Shown: piece by piece, positions 8,291-16,759 of the stretch
Position numbering within the stretch: position 1 is the first letter of the stretch
How the letters are laid out: each line of letters starts with the position of its first letter
From: an uncultured Helicobacter sp.
GTDB taxonomy: Bacteria > Campylobacterota > Campylobacteria > Campylobacterales > Helicobacteraceae
Assembly: GCF_937893305.1 (NCBI RefSeq)
Contig: NZ_CALBGN010000015.1
Location: forward strand, 186,001 to 250,000
Reading direction: 5' to 3'
DNA: 64,000 nt
Notes under the pieces: generated by a model
What the model was told of the DNA's origin: nothing
Databases searched by the model: none
Seen by the model: only the letters and a program-made list of their open reading frames with translations
Made by a program: the position numbers and the translations under genes

Positions 8291-10009
8291 ATGTATCCCC
8301 TAAACCTCCTAGAAGAAGAGCTAAAGCACAAAGTCGCCGCTGACTTTTTCAGCCCAAACCCACAAAGTGAGCTTATAAAGCTTGATAAAGATTCTAAAGC
8401 ATTACTAAAAAGCCTAGATTCTACGCAGATTCTAGGGCGGATTGATTTTTGTATAAGCTACAACGCAAAGACACTTTTCCAGCCTATAAACTTTTTGTGG
8501 GCAGAAGCCAAAAAAGGCAATAAGGCAGATATTATAGAATCTTTTATCCAGCTAATCCTAACCATAGGCAAGGAAAAAACCTATGAAAACAACCTCCCGC
8601 CCATTTTCTTAGGAGCTTTTGATTGTGAGAAAATAGCCTTTATCCCATACCACGAGCTAGATTCTATCTTCACGCAAAACGACTTTAATTGGCTCGTAAC
8701 CCCAAGCAACCACGACACAAAAGAGTTTAAAACACTCCACACCAAAACAAAAGAACTTTTAGAATCTAAAAAGCTACAATTTAGCTTCAAAAGCGACTAT
8801 AAAGAATTACAAAATTTCATACACCTAAACTTCACGCTAAATAATGAAAACATCGCCAAAATCCCCATAACCAAAAACAACTTCACCACCATTTATCAAA
8901 AATGGCTTTTAAGCGTAGCCCCTAGCATTAGCATAGACTTTGAAGCAGAAAAGCCAGATATCCTAAGCAGTGATTTCTACCTAGCTGATTTGCTTAGTGA
9001 AAACAACAACACAAAGGCGATTTTAGACTCTCTTAGAGTCTTGCTACAAAGCGACTTTTATAAAGTCAAGCTTGAAAAACGCGCAAATAGCACAAGCTTT
9101 AATTTCACAGAATTTGGCTTTAGTGATAATCAAAAAGCCCACACAGCCTTTTGGAATCTCTATGAGAGACCGCCCAAAGAAGAGTATTGGAGCCATATCA
9201 TAGAGCGGAGAGACTTACTAGTGCCTAGTGATATTAGAGAGCGAAAGGGGGCGTTTTTCACTCCGCAAATTTGGGTTAGCAAAGCCCAAAGCTACCTAGA
9301 AAAAGCACTAGGTGAAAACTATCAAAGTGAGTATTATATATGGGATTGTGCCGCAGGGACAGGCAATCTACTCACAAACCTTACAGAATCTCACAGGCTC
9401 TATGCCTCTACCTTAGATAAAGCCGATGTAGAGATTATGCAAGAATTATCAAGTGAAAATGCTCTGCACCTACTGCCAAAGCATATTTTTCAGTTTGACT
9501 TTTTAAATGATGAGTTTTTTGACAAGCCTTGTGATAAACATACTAAAAATGGGGTAGATTCTAAATGTCCTAATTGCATAGAATCTAAACTGCCAAAATC
9601 CCTGCAAGAGATTCTAAAAAATGATGAAAAACGCAAAAAGCTTATTATCTTTATCAATCCGCCCTATGCGGAAGCCACTTCAGGCACGACACCAGCAGGC
9701 ACAGGCAAAAATAAAGATGGTGTAGCCTTAGGTAATGCCACCTATGAACGCTACAAAGATTCTATGGGGAAGGCGAGTAATGAGCTTTTCGCACAATTTT
9801 TCTTTAGAATCTACAAAGAGATTCCACACTGCCACCTAGCTGCCTTTTCAACGCTTAAATATGTCAATTCTAGCAATTTCATAAAATTTAGAGAGACTTT
9901 TAAGGCAAAATTTCTAAAAGGCTTTATCGCTCCAGCCTACACCTTTGATAATGTCAAGGGCAACTTCCCCATAGGCTTTTTAGTGTGGGATTTAAGCAAG
10001 GCGGAATAA
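8291..10009 (+). CDS. N-terminal part of a split type IIG-like restriction endonuclease-methyltransferase
   Basis: 572 residues from ATG 8291, which has AAGGA seven bases upstream; the frame is open further upstream but lacks a better start. The N-terminus carries a PD-(D/E)XK-like nuclease pattern, with D52 in GRIDFC and E72-A-K74 in WAEAKKG. The adenine-methyltransferase motifs follow: DCAAGTGN at 352-359 (SAM binding) and NPPY at 456-459 (catalytic). The protein stops abruptly after GFLVWDLSKAE, where related enzymes continue. The missing part is encoded at 10627-11508 beyond a toxin-antitoxin pair. Whether the two pieces still work together as separate polypeptides is unknown. Confidence 0.75.
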   Translation: MYPLNLLEEELKHKVAADFFSPNPQSELIKLDKDSKALLKSLDSTQILGRIDFCISYNAKTLFQPINFLWAEAKKGNKADIIESFIQLILTIGKEKTYENNLPPIFLGAFDCEKIAFIPYHELDSIFTQNDFNWLVTPSNHDTKEFKTLHTKTKELLESKKLQFSFKSDYKELQNFIHLNFTLNNENIAKIPITKNNFTTIYQKWLLSVAPSISIDFEAEKPDILSSDFYLADLLSENNNTKAILDSLRVLLQSDFYKVKLEKRANSTSFNFTEFGFSDNQKAHTAFWNLYERPPKEEYWSHIIERRDLLVPSDIRERKGAFFTPQIWVSKAQSYLEKALGENYQSEYYIWDCAAGTGNLLTNLTESHRLYASTLDKADVEIMQELSSENALHLLPKHIFQFDFLNDEFFDKPCDKHTKNGVDSKCPNCIESKLPKSLQEILKNDEKRKKLIIFINPPYAEATSGTTPAGTGKNKDGVALGNATYERYKDSMGKASNELFAQFFFRIYKEIPHCHLAAFSTLKYVNSSNFIKFRETFKAKFLKGFIAPAYTFDNVKGNFPIGFLVWDLSKAE

Positions 10010-10024
10010 GGCTTAAAGAATTTT

Positions 10025-10033
10025 TGCTAAAAT
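10025..10033 (+). promoter_or_regulatory. Extended -10 promoter of the toxin-antitoxin pair
   Basis: TGCTAAAAT forms a TGnTAAAAT extended -10 element in the 46-base gap between the split methyltransferase stop and the antitoxin ATG at 10056. Transcription would begin near 10040, leaving a short leader with the AAAGGAG ribosome site. This means the toxin-antitoxin genes, and the methyltransferase tail behind them, could be transcribed independently of the upstream piece. Confidence 0.45.
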
Positions 10034-10055
10034 TCAAGCAAAAAAAGGAGCAAAA

Positions 10056-10250
10056 ATGACTTTGATATTAGAAAATGTAGATTCTAAACTTTTGCAAGTG
10101 ATTGAAAGCCTAAAAGGCTTAAAAAGTGATTTAAAGATTACAAAAGAGCCAGAATCTAAAAGCGATTTTGAAAGTGTAAGAGAGCAGTTAAAAAACAAGT
10201 TACAAGACCCAGAGATTCGCTCAGTATTTGAAAGGCTAAAAGACAAATGA
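10056..10250 (+). CDS. Putative antitoxin paired with a Doc-type toxin
   Basis: A 64-residue acidic/basic helical protein behind a strong AAAAAAAGGAG site. It overlaps the toxin start by four bases (ATGA), the usual antitoxin-first arrangement. The sequence (VIESLKGLKSDLKI near 12-25, then a charged helix to the end) has no clear Phd or ribbon-helix signature I can name. The antitoxin role is therefore inferred from size, order and overlap. In known Phd-Doc pairs the antitoxin's C-terminal tail covers the Doc active site and its N-terminus represses the operon. Confidence 0.6.
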   Translation: MTLILENVDSKLLQVIESLKGLKSDLKITKEPESKSDFESVREQLKNKLQDPEIRSVFERLKDK

Positions 10251-10630
10251 GATATTTAAGCTTACAAGAAGTGCAAAAAATCCACGATGATATGCTAGAT
10301 GAAATAGGCGGACTAAAAGGGGCAAATCCTAAGCAAATCGCTCTTTTAGATTCTGCCCTGACACAAATCCAAAATGATGATTATTACCCAAGCTTTATAG
10401 ATAAGCTTACGCATATAATGTTTGCCTGTGTGAAGTTCCACCCCTTTGCAGACGGAAATAAACGCACCACATTGCTTATCGGCGATGCGTTTATAATGCT
10501 CAACCACAAAGCCACGCCAAGGGACTTTTACCAAAAGCTAGAAGATGTAATTGTAAGCGTAGCAAGTGATGAGATAAGCAAAGATGAGCTAAAACAGATT
10601 CTAAGTGATATGCTAAAAGGCATTCAATGA
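10247..10630 (+). CDS. doc: Death-on-curing (Doc/Fic family) toxin
   Basis: A 127-residue Fic-fold protein of Doc length. The active-site loop HPFADGNKR spans residues 65-73. The lysine after GN, where AMP-transferring Fic proteins have glycine, is the Doc-type variant. Characterised Doc phosphorylates elongation factor Tu and blocks translation. The N-terminus MRYLSLQEVQKIH is also typical of Doc. It overlaps both neighbours by four bases, the antitoxin upstream and the methyltransferase tail downstream, so the three genes form a translationally coupled set embedded in the restriction locus. Confidence 0.85.
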   Translation: MRYLSLQEVQKIHDDMLDEIGGLKGANPKQIALLDSALTQIQNDDYYPSFIDKLTHIMFACVKFHPFADGNKRTTLLIGDAFIMLNHKATPRDFYQKLEDVIVSVASDEISKDELKQILSDMLKGIQ

Positions 10631-11508
10631 AAAAGAGCATTGCCCTAGATATTTTTGATGAAAATGGGGCGAGTTTAGGGAAAAAGCGATTTTATACAAC
10701 GCTAGACAATAAAGAAAGCATTAACAAGTGGATTAAGCGATATGATGATAAGGCAATTACAGAAATATCATATATGTGTAATCCATCTCCTGATTTTCAG
10801 CATAATAGCCAACTCTATATTTCACAAAAGAAAGGAATTGAACATTTTAATTTTTTCAAACTCTTTAAAAATAATCTTATCGTTGGAGCAGTCTATTTCT
10901 CCGTCCGCCATTGTATCCCACATACTTGGATAAATCACAACGACCAATTCCTAAACCCAAATAAAAAATGGGAAAAGGACACAGAGTTTCATAGCGACTG
11001 CCTTATTTTTATGCTTTTTCACGGAAAAAATAGAATCACAAGTAAAGTTGATATAAATCACTTTATCCCCTTTAGTGAAAAAGATATAGACGCAGCCGAA
11101 GCCTTTGAATCTCACTTTATGCACGACTTTTTGCAAGGCAAAATAAAACTAGATTCTAAAAACACCAATAGTAAAAGTCTCTTTAACGATGAGCTAGAAT
11201 CCTCGTTTATCCCCACAAAACCACTAGAGTTTAGCGATGAAGCAAAAGAAGTATTGCAGGCAGGAAAAGAGCTTTTCAAGCACTACCACAAACAAACACG
11301 AGATTCTAAAGACTATAATCCAAACGCCGCACTCTATGATATTAAAGCCCATTTTCAAGGCTTTAATGATAAAGGCAAAATGAATCCACCCCAAAAAGCT
11401 AAAGATGAAGCCTACAAGCAAAAGCTAGGAGAGCTTAACTACGCCCTAAAAAACTTAGCCAAAAGAATAGAATCTAAAGTCTATGAATATGAATTTTTAC
11501 TCTCATAA
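10627..11508 (+). CDS. C-terminal part of the split restriction endonuclease-methyltransferase
   Basis: 293 residues starting at ATG 10627 inside the toxin stop (ATGA overlap). The beginning, KSIALDIFDENGASLGKK, reads as the natural continuation of the GFLVWDLSKAE end at 10009. The RHCIPHTWIN segment near 98-107 and the DCLIFMLFHGKNRI segment near 129-142 resemble the C-terminal half of type IIG methyltransferases. It contains no SAM or NPPY motif of its own. A helical region ends the protein. I infer it was once joined to the 8291-10009 piece; expression as a separate subunit is possible because it keeps an ATG and coupled translation. Confidence 0.68.
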   Translation: MKKSIALDIFDENGASLGKKRFYTTLDNKESINKWIKRYDDKAITEISYMCNPSPDFQHNSQLYISQKKGIEHFNFFKLFKNNLIVGAVYFSVRHCIPHTWINHNDQFLNPNKKWEKDTEFHSDCLIFMLFHGKNRITSKVDINHFIPFSEKDIDAAEAFESHFMHDFLQGKIKLDSKNTNSKSLFNDELESSFIPTKPLEFSDEAKEVLQAGKELFKHYHKQTRDSKDYNPNAALYDIKAHFQGFNDKGKMNPPQKAKDEAYKQKLGELNYALKNLAKRIESKVYEYEFLLS

Positions 11509-11516
11509 GGATTGCT

Positions 11517-12938
11517 ATGAAAAATCTCTTTTTAGACACACGCACACTTGATAAACGCGCAAACACAGAGTTTAAACTCTCTAGTGAAATTTTAATGGAA
11601 AACGCCGCAAGAGGAATGCTAGAGTTTTTACGCCCAAAACTTAATGCCAAAAGCAGAATCTTACTCGTTTGTGGAAATGGCGATAATGGCGCAGATTGCC
11701 TAGCACTTGCTAGAATGCTTTATGGAGCTTGCCATTTAAGCGTGCTTTTGCCACTTGGCGCAAAAAGCCCTTTATGTAAGCTTCAACTACAACGCCTAGA
11801 AGCCATTGCAACAAGCAATTTGCAACTTAACTTTTTAAAACAACTTGAAGGGGAGTTTGACATTATCTTTGATGGACTCTTTGGCGCAGGATTTAAGGGT
11901 GCGCTAAACTTAGAGCTTTGCGCCCTTTTAGAAAAACTTAATCAAACAAACGCCCTAAAAATTGCTTGTGATATTCCAAGCGGAATCCAAAATGATGGAG
12001 CAATCCCAAATCTAGCTTTCAAGGCAGATTACACGCTTACAATGGGTGCGCTAAAGTCTGCTTTATATCTTGATAACACAAAAGACTTTGTCGGGGAAGT
12101 GCAGTTGCTTTCTTTAGGGGTTACAGAGAGTGTTTTTATTAAAGAATCCCCGATAAAGCTTTTAGAAAGAAGCGATTTAAAACTCCCTTTTAGAGAGAAG
12201 CAAAACACTAATAAAGGAGATTTTGGACATTTATGTGTGTTTTTAGGAGAAAAACAAGGTGCTGGAGTTCTGTGTGCCTTAAGTGCGCTTAGAAGTGGCT
12301 GTGGGCTTGTAAGCGTGCTAAATAATACACCAATACTATGCAATCTCCCCTTTACTCTAATGCACACAAAAAAGATTCCATCTAATACCACCGCTATTGC
12401 GCTTGGAATGGGTCTAGGCAGAGATTTTGAGTTAGTAAATTTTCTCCCACATCTCAAAAACACATCTTTAGTCTTAGACGCAGATATTTTCTACAATACC
12501 GCCTTTAAAGACTTGCTACAATCTAATCCAAACTGCATTTTAACCCCACATCCAAAGGAATTTACGCAAATTTTAAATGCCTTAAATCTCTGTGAAATCT
12601 CTACACAAGACTTACAACAAGACAGAATCCATTTTGCCTTAGAGTTTTCACGCGCATACCCTAGTGCAACTCTTGTTTTAAAAGGCGCGAACACAATCAT
12701 CGCTCATAAAGAAAACATTTATATCAATCCCTTTGGTAACAATGCTCTAGCAAAAGGCGGAAGTGGTGATGTGCTTTGTGGAATCATTAGCGGACTTATA
12801 GCACAAGGTTACAATCCGCTAGATGCCGCAATCAATGGCGTTTTGATACAGAGTTTTTGCGCGGAATCTTTTATGAAAAATTCACAAAATTTTTCATTAA
12901 CTCCCCTTGATTTAATTGAACAAATCCGCTACATTTAA
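11517..12938 (+). CDS. nnr: Bifunctional NAD(P)H-hydrate epimerase/ADP-dependent dehydratase
   Basis: A 473-residue fusion that repairs hydrated NADH and NADPH. The N-terminal YjeF epimerase domain (about 1-205) shows the CGNGDNGADCLALARML loop near 53-68 and the DGLFGAGFKG segment. The C-terminal ribokinase-like dehydratase domain (about 215-473) shows ILTPHPKEF and the glycine-rich GNNALAKGGSGDVLCG near 408-423. ATG 11517 follows AAGGATTGCT, eight bases after the methyltransferase tail. The gene is ordinary housekeeping DNA and marks the right boundary of the inserted defence genes. Confidence 0.93.
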   Translation: MKNLFLDTRTLDKRANTEFKLSSEILMENAARGMLEFLRPKLNAKSRILLVCGNGDNGADCLALARMLYGACHLSVLLPLGAKSPLCKLQLQRLEAIATSNLQLNFLKQLEGEFDIIFDGLFGAGFKGALNLELCALLEKLNQTNALKIACDIPSGIQNDGAIPNLAFKADYTLTMGALKSALYLDNTKDFVGEVQLLSLGVTESVFIKESPIKLLERSDLKLPFREKQNTNKGDFGHLCVFLGEKQGAGVLCALSALRSGCGLVSVLNNTPILCNLPFTLMHTKKIPSNTTAIALGMGLGRDFELVNFLPHLKNTSLVLDADIFYNTAFKDLLQSNPNCILTPHPKEFTQILNALNLCEISTQDLQQDRIHFALEFSRAYPSATLVLKGANTIIAHKENIYINPFGNNALAKGGSGDVLCGIISGLIAQGYNPLDAAINGVLIQSFCAESFMKNSQNFSLTPLDLIEQIRYI

Positions 12939-12964
12939 GGCTTTAAAACTCAAAAAGGATTCTT

Positions 12965-13753
12965 ATGCAAACCCTAAATAACCCCCTAAAAATAGGAAAC
13001 AAAACTTTTCAAAGTCGCTTAATTGTAGGCAGTGGTAAATACAAAGATTTCAAAACCACTTATAACGCCACAATTGCTTCAGAAGCAGAGATGATAACAG
13101 TTGCTGTGCGTCGTGTAAATATCACAAATCCTAATGAAGAAAATTTGCTAGACTATTTCAAAGATAGCGCGATACAATTTCTCCCAAATTCTGCAGGCTG
13201 CACAAAAGCAGAAGAAGCTATCACGCTTTTTAGACTAACTAGAGAAGCCACTGGGATTAATTTCATTAAACTAGAAATCATTGGTGATACGCAAAAAACA
13301 CTTTATCCCGATGTGATTGAAACACTAAAGGCTTGTGAAGTGCTATCAAAAGATGGTTTTTGCGTCCTTGCATACACAAGCGATGATCCCATTGTTGCAA
13401 AGGCACTTGAAAGTGCAGGTGCTAGCGCAGTTATGCCACTTGCAGCACCTATAGGTAGCGGACTTGGAATCCAAAATCGCTACAATATCGCTTTTATTAA
13501 AGATGCTATAAAAGTGCCTGTGATTGTAGATGCAGGTGTAGGTTGTGCGTCAGATGCAGCTATTGCAATGGAACTAGGAGCTGATGGAGTGCTAACAAAC
13601 ACCGCCATAGCACAAGCTAAAGATCCCATTTTAATGGCTCAAGCAATGCGTGATGCAGTAAGAGCCGGTAGAGCAAGCTATCTTGCAGGCAGAATCTCTA
13701 AAAAACCCTATGCAACCGCAAGCTCTCCTACAATTGGTATGGTGGAGTTTTAA
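12965..13753 (+). CDS. thiG: Thiazole synthase
   Basis: A 262-residue TIM-barrel enzyme that builds the thiazole phosphate ring of thiamine from deoxyxylulose phosphate, dehydroglycine and ThiS thiocarboxylate. Visible signatures are SRLIVGSGKYK near 18-28, FIKLEIIGD near 99-107, and PVIVDAGVGCASDAAIAMELG near 180-200, followed by GVLTNTAIA. AAGGATTCTT precedes ATG 12965. No other thiazole gene is adjacent, and I see no TPP riboswitch in the 26-base gap from nnr. A ThiE-D1-like protein lies far away at 59.8 kb. Confidence 0.95.
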   Translation: MQTLNNPLKIGNKTFQSRLIVGSGKYKDFKTTYNATIASEAEMITVAVRRVNITNPNEENLLDYFKDSAIQFLPNSAGCTKAEEAITLFRLTREATGINFIKLEIIGDTQKTLYPDVIETLKACEVLSKDGFCVLAYTSDDPIVAKALESAGASAVMPLAAPIGSGLGIQNRYNIAFIKDAIKVPVIVDAGVGCASDAAIAMELGADGVLTNTAIAQAKDPILMAQAMRDAVRAGRASYLAGRISKKPYATASSPTIGMVEF

Positions 13754-13762
13754 ACACGTGCA

Positions 13763-14374
13763 ATGCAAGGCTATATTTTAAGCACAACGCGTGTGCGTGA
13801 TGAAGATTTACTTGTTAAGATTCTCACTCAAACACAAATCCACACGCTTTATCGCTTTTATGGAGCGCGCCATAGTATCGTGCATTTAGGGCATAAGATT
13901 GATTTTGCTATTGAAAAAGATTTAAGAGAAATTGGCAAACTAAGAGAGCCTTTGCACTTGGCATTTTCTTGGGAAAAAGAAGCGCAAATTCGCTATTTTT
14001 GGCAACAATATTTACACTTGCTAAACTCACACTTAAGAGATATTACAACGCTTGATAGCTTTTATTTTAAACACTTAGAAGAAGGAGCAAAACGCCTAGA
14101 AATTGAGAATCCAAAACGCTGTATTTTAAACCTTTATGCAAAACTTCTAAACTTTGAAGGGCGTAAAAACACCTTACAAAACTGCTTAATTTGCGAAAAA
14201 CCCTTAGGGGATAGCATTGTCTTAGGGCGTAGCTTAGTGTGCGGACATAAAGGCTGCTTAGAGGGTGCGTTATTTTGCAGAGAACAAATTCTAGCGTGGC
14301 TAGATTTACAAGGAGAATTTTTGGATTCTAAAAGCGTAGATAATCTTTGGAATCTCCTAACACAAGGACTCTAA
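13763..14374 (+). CDS. recO: Recombination mediator RecO, short Campylobacterota form
   Basis: A 203-residue protein starting MQGYILSTTRVRDEDLLVKIL, the OB-fold N-terminus of RecO, which loads RecA onto single-stranded DNA during gap repair. A zinc-finger-like set of cysteines near the C-terminus (CLICEKPLG at about 142-150, then CGHKGC) matches the cysteine region of other RecO proteins. It is shorter than the E. coli protein, as usual for this group. The gene begins nine bases after thiG and converges on der, leaving two bases between the stops. Confidence 0.82.
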   Translation: MQGYILSTTRVRDEDLLVKILTQTQIHTLYRFYGARHSIVHLGHKIDFAIEKDLREIGKLREPLHLAFSWEKEAQIRYFWQQYLHLLNSHLRDITTLDSFYFKHLEEGAKRLEIENPKRCILNLYAKLLNFEGRKNTLQNCLICEKPLGDSIVLGRSLVCGHKGCLEGALFCREQILAWLDLQGEFLDSKSVDNLWNLLTQGL

Positions 14375-14376
14375 CT

Positions 14377-15762
14377 CTATTCTCTTTCTTGTTCATCAAA
14401 GTCGTTTTTGCCTCTAGCGATAAAAATCACGCGTGTTCCACTAAAATCAAAGCGTTCGCGTAAAAAATTTACCAAATATCGCTTATAACTAAAATGCAAA
14501 GATTTCGGACGATTCATAATTAAAGCAATTTGTGGTGGCTTAGTTTCAAATTGTGTCGCATAATAAATTTTCACAATCTTTCCGTGATCACTTGGTAATG
14601 GATGGCGCATTGCAGCTTCTTTAATTGTAGCATTAAGTTTTGCAGTTGGAATCCTAAAACTAAAATTTGCATACACTTTTAAAATTTCTTCTTCAAGTTT
14701 TTGGATATGGCGTCCATTTTTAGCAGAAATTGTCAAAATCGGCGCATACTCTAAAAACTTAAAGCGTAATTTAAAATCTTCCATAATTCCTTTAAAATCC
14801 TTATGTGCAATATCCCACTTATTAAACACCACAATCACGCCAAGTTTAAATTCATCAATTAATCCAGCAATTTTTTCGTCAAGCTCCACAAAAGGAACAG
14901 ATGCATCAAGAACCAAAATCGCAATATCTGTGCGCTCTAAAATACTGCGTGTGCGATTTAAGGCAAACTTCTCTAGCCCTTCAATCTTCCCTCGTCTTCT
15001 AATCCCAGCCGTATCAACAAAATTTACCCTTTGTCCATTAATCTCACCAATTTCATCAACAGGATCAATGGTAGTCCCAGCTACATTAGACACTACAGAT
15101 CGTTCTTCTTTTAATAAAGCATTCAATAAAGAGCTTTTCCCTACATTAACACGCCCTATGATTCCAATATTAATGATTTCTTCAGATTCTTGCATATCAT
15201 TTTCTAAAAAATCCTCCAAAGACTCTTCATCAAATTCTGCACTCATTAAACTTTGCATTGCTTCAGTTTTTAAAGCTTTTAAAATCGCTCTTTCTAGTTC
15301 TAAGATTCCACGATTATGCGCCACAGAGATATAAAAAACATTTTTTGCCCCAAACTCCATAAACTCCCACGCATTTTGTTTTTCTTTATCATTATCTATT
15401 TTGTTAATCACCAAAAAAATATTTGGATTCTTTTTTTCTAGCGCATAAAAGATTTCTTTATCTTCTTGTTCTGGCGGAGTTTTGCCATCTACAAGATATA
15501 AAATCAAATCCGCACTCTCCCCTGCTTTTTGTGAATGCCTTGAAACACTTTGAAACAATGCGTCTTTATCATCTAATCCGCCTGTATCAAGAAGTAAAAA
15601 GGGTGAGTCTTGCAGTAAGATTCTAGCTTTTTTTACATCACGCGTTGTTCCTGCAATCTCTGAAGTAATTGCAATGCGTTGCTTGCAAAATCGGTTAAAC
15701 AAGGAGCTTTTTCCAGCATTTGGACGACCTACAATCGCAATACTTCCATACACTTTATCCAT
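14377..15762 (-). CDS. der: Double-GTPase ribosome assembly factor Der (EngA)
   Basis: A 461-residue protein with two tandem GTPase domains and a C-terminal KH-like domain, acting in 50S subunit maturation. The first P-loop is GRPNAGKSS at 12-20 with DTGG and NKID following. The second is GRVNVGKSS near 202-210 with DTAG and NKWD. The KH-like part starts around 370 (RIPTAKLN). The start at ATG 15762 has an AAAGGTAAAG site upstream. It is transcribed away from the EamA transporter gene, so the 118-base gap holds divergent promoters. Confidence 0.96.
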   Translation of the reverse strand: MDKVYGSIAIVGRPNAGKSSLFNRFCKQRIAITSEIAGTTRDVKKARILLQDSPFLLLDTGGLDDKDALFQSVSRHSQKAGESADLILYLVDGKTPPEQEDKEIFYALEKKNPNIFLVINKIDNDKEKQNAWEFMEFGAKNVFYISVAHNRGILELERAILKALKTEAMQSLMSAEFDEESLEDFLENDMQESEEIINIGIIGRVNVGKSSLLNALLKEERSVVSNVAGTTIDPVDEIGEINGQRVNFVDTAGIRRRGKIEGLEKFALNRTRSILERTDIAILVLDASVPFVELDEKIAGLIDEFKLGVIVVFNKWDIAHKDFKGIMEDFKLRFKFLEYAPILTISAKNGRHIQKLEEEILKVYANFSFRIPTAKLNATIKEAAMRHPLPSDHGKIVKIYYATQFETKPPQIALIMNRPKSLHFSYKRYLVNFLRERFDFSGTRVIFIARGKNDFDEQERE

Positions 15763-15880
15763 TCTTTACCTTTTATTATAATGCGCGCATTTTACTTTAT
15801 TCTTTGTCAATTCCTTATAAAATTAACCACACTTTTAAACATAAAGTTCTAAGATTTCAAAAATATTTTAAGGCTAAAAA

Positions 15881-16759
15881 ATGGATTCAAACAAACAAGC
15901 AATCCTTGCAATTCTCTTTGCAGCTGTATTATTTACTGCTATGGGAATGTTTGTAAAAATCCTAACACCAAATTTGCCCGCTATGGAAGTTGTGTTTGCT
16001 AGGAATCTTTTTGGACTTGTATGGATTTTAGGCTCACTACTTTTAACCCCTCCTAAGCAAATAGGTGGTAAGCCATTTGTGCTGGCATTACGAGGATTTG
16101 CTGGAGGCAGTGCAATGCTTGCAAATTTTTATAATATGTCTGTTATGCCACTTGGAACTGCTTATGCTTTTTCCTACACTTCGCCAATTTTTTTAGCACT
16201 CTTTAGTGTGCTTTTTATTCACGATAAAGTTTCCTTGAAAACTTGGATTGCAATTTTGCTTGGCTTTAGCGGGATCTTGCTAATTTCTAACCCCAAAGGC
16301 ACAGATCTAACTTTTTTTGGTATTTGTATTGGATTATATAGTGGAATTGGAGCAGCACTTGCTTATCTTTCTATTACAAAACTTGCAAAGCTTTATGATG
16401 CGCGTATAATTATTCTCTCTTTAATGCTTGCTGGTTCATTTTTACCACTTTTAACACAAATCACACCCCATACAAGCGATTCTATTGCAATTTTTGAACC
16501 CTTTGTAACGCCAAATGTTAAAGAATTTTTACTGATTTTAGCATTGGGGTTTGTTTCTACCTATGCGCAAATTTATTTAACAAAAGCCTACACTTTAGGA
16601 AATCCTCCTATTATTGGAGCAATTTCTTATAGCACAATTCTTTTTGCGACTTTGGCTGGAATCTTTCTTGGAGATAAAATCCCAAACACATTTGTGGTTT
16701 TAGGAATGTTTTTAATTATTCTTGGTGGTATTTTAGCAGTAATCCACAAACACACTTAA
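15881..16759 (+). CDS. EamA/DMT-family inner-membrane transporter
   Basis: A 292-residue protein with about ten hydrophobic helices arranged as two EamA repeats (about 5-140 and 150-285). Marker segments are FARNLFGLVWILGSLL, PLGTAYAFSYTSPIFLALFS and GAISYSTILFATLAGIFLGD. Members export small metabolites such as amino acids or nucleobases; the substrate cannot be read from sequence. ATG 15881 follows an AAGG site. Its stop overlaps the convergent DUF2130 gene by four bases. Confidence 0.85.
   Translation: MDSNKQAILAILFAAVLFTAMGMFVKILTPNLPAMEVVFARNLFGLVWILGSLLLTPPKQIGGKPFVLALRGFAGGSAMLANFYNMSVMPLGTAYAFSYTSPIFLALFSVLFIHDKVSLKTWIAILLGFSGILLISNPKGTDLTFFGICIGLYSGIGAALAYLSITKLAKLYDARIIILSLMLAGSFLPLLTQITPHTSDSIAIFEPFVTPNVKEFLLILALGFVSTYAQIYLTKAYTLGNPPIIGAISYSTILFATLAGIFLGDKIPNTFVVLGMFLIILGGILAVIHKHT

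Noticed and set aside
10247..10630. Calling the toxin an AMP-transferring Fic protein
   Set aside because: The active-site loop ends GNKR rather than GNGR, and the length and N-terminus match Doc.
12965..13753. TPP riboswitch upstream of thiG
   Set aside because: Only 26 bases separate nnr and thiG, too short for the element, and no conserved core is visible.
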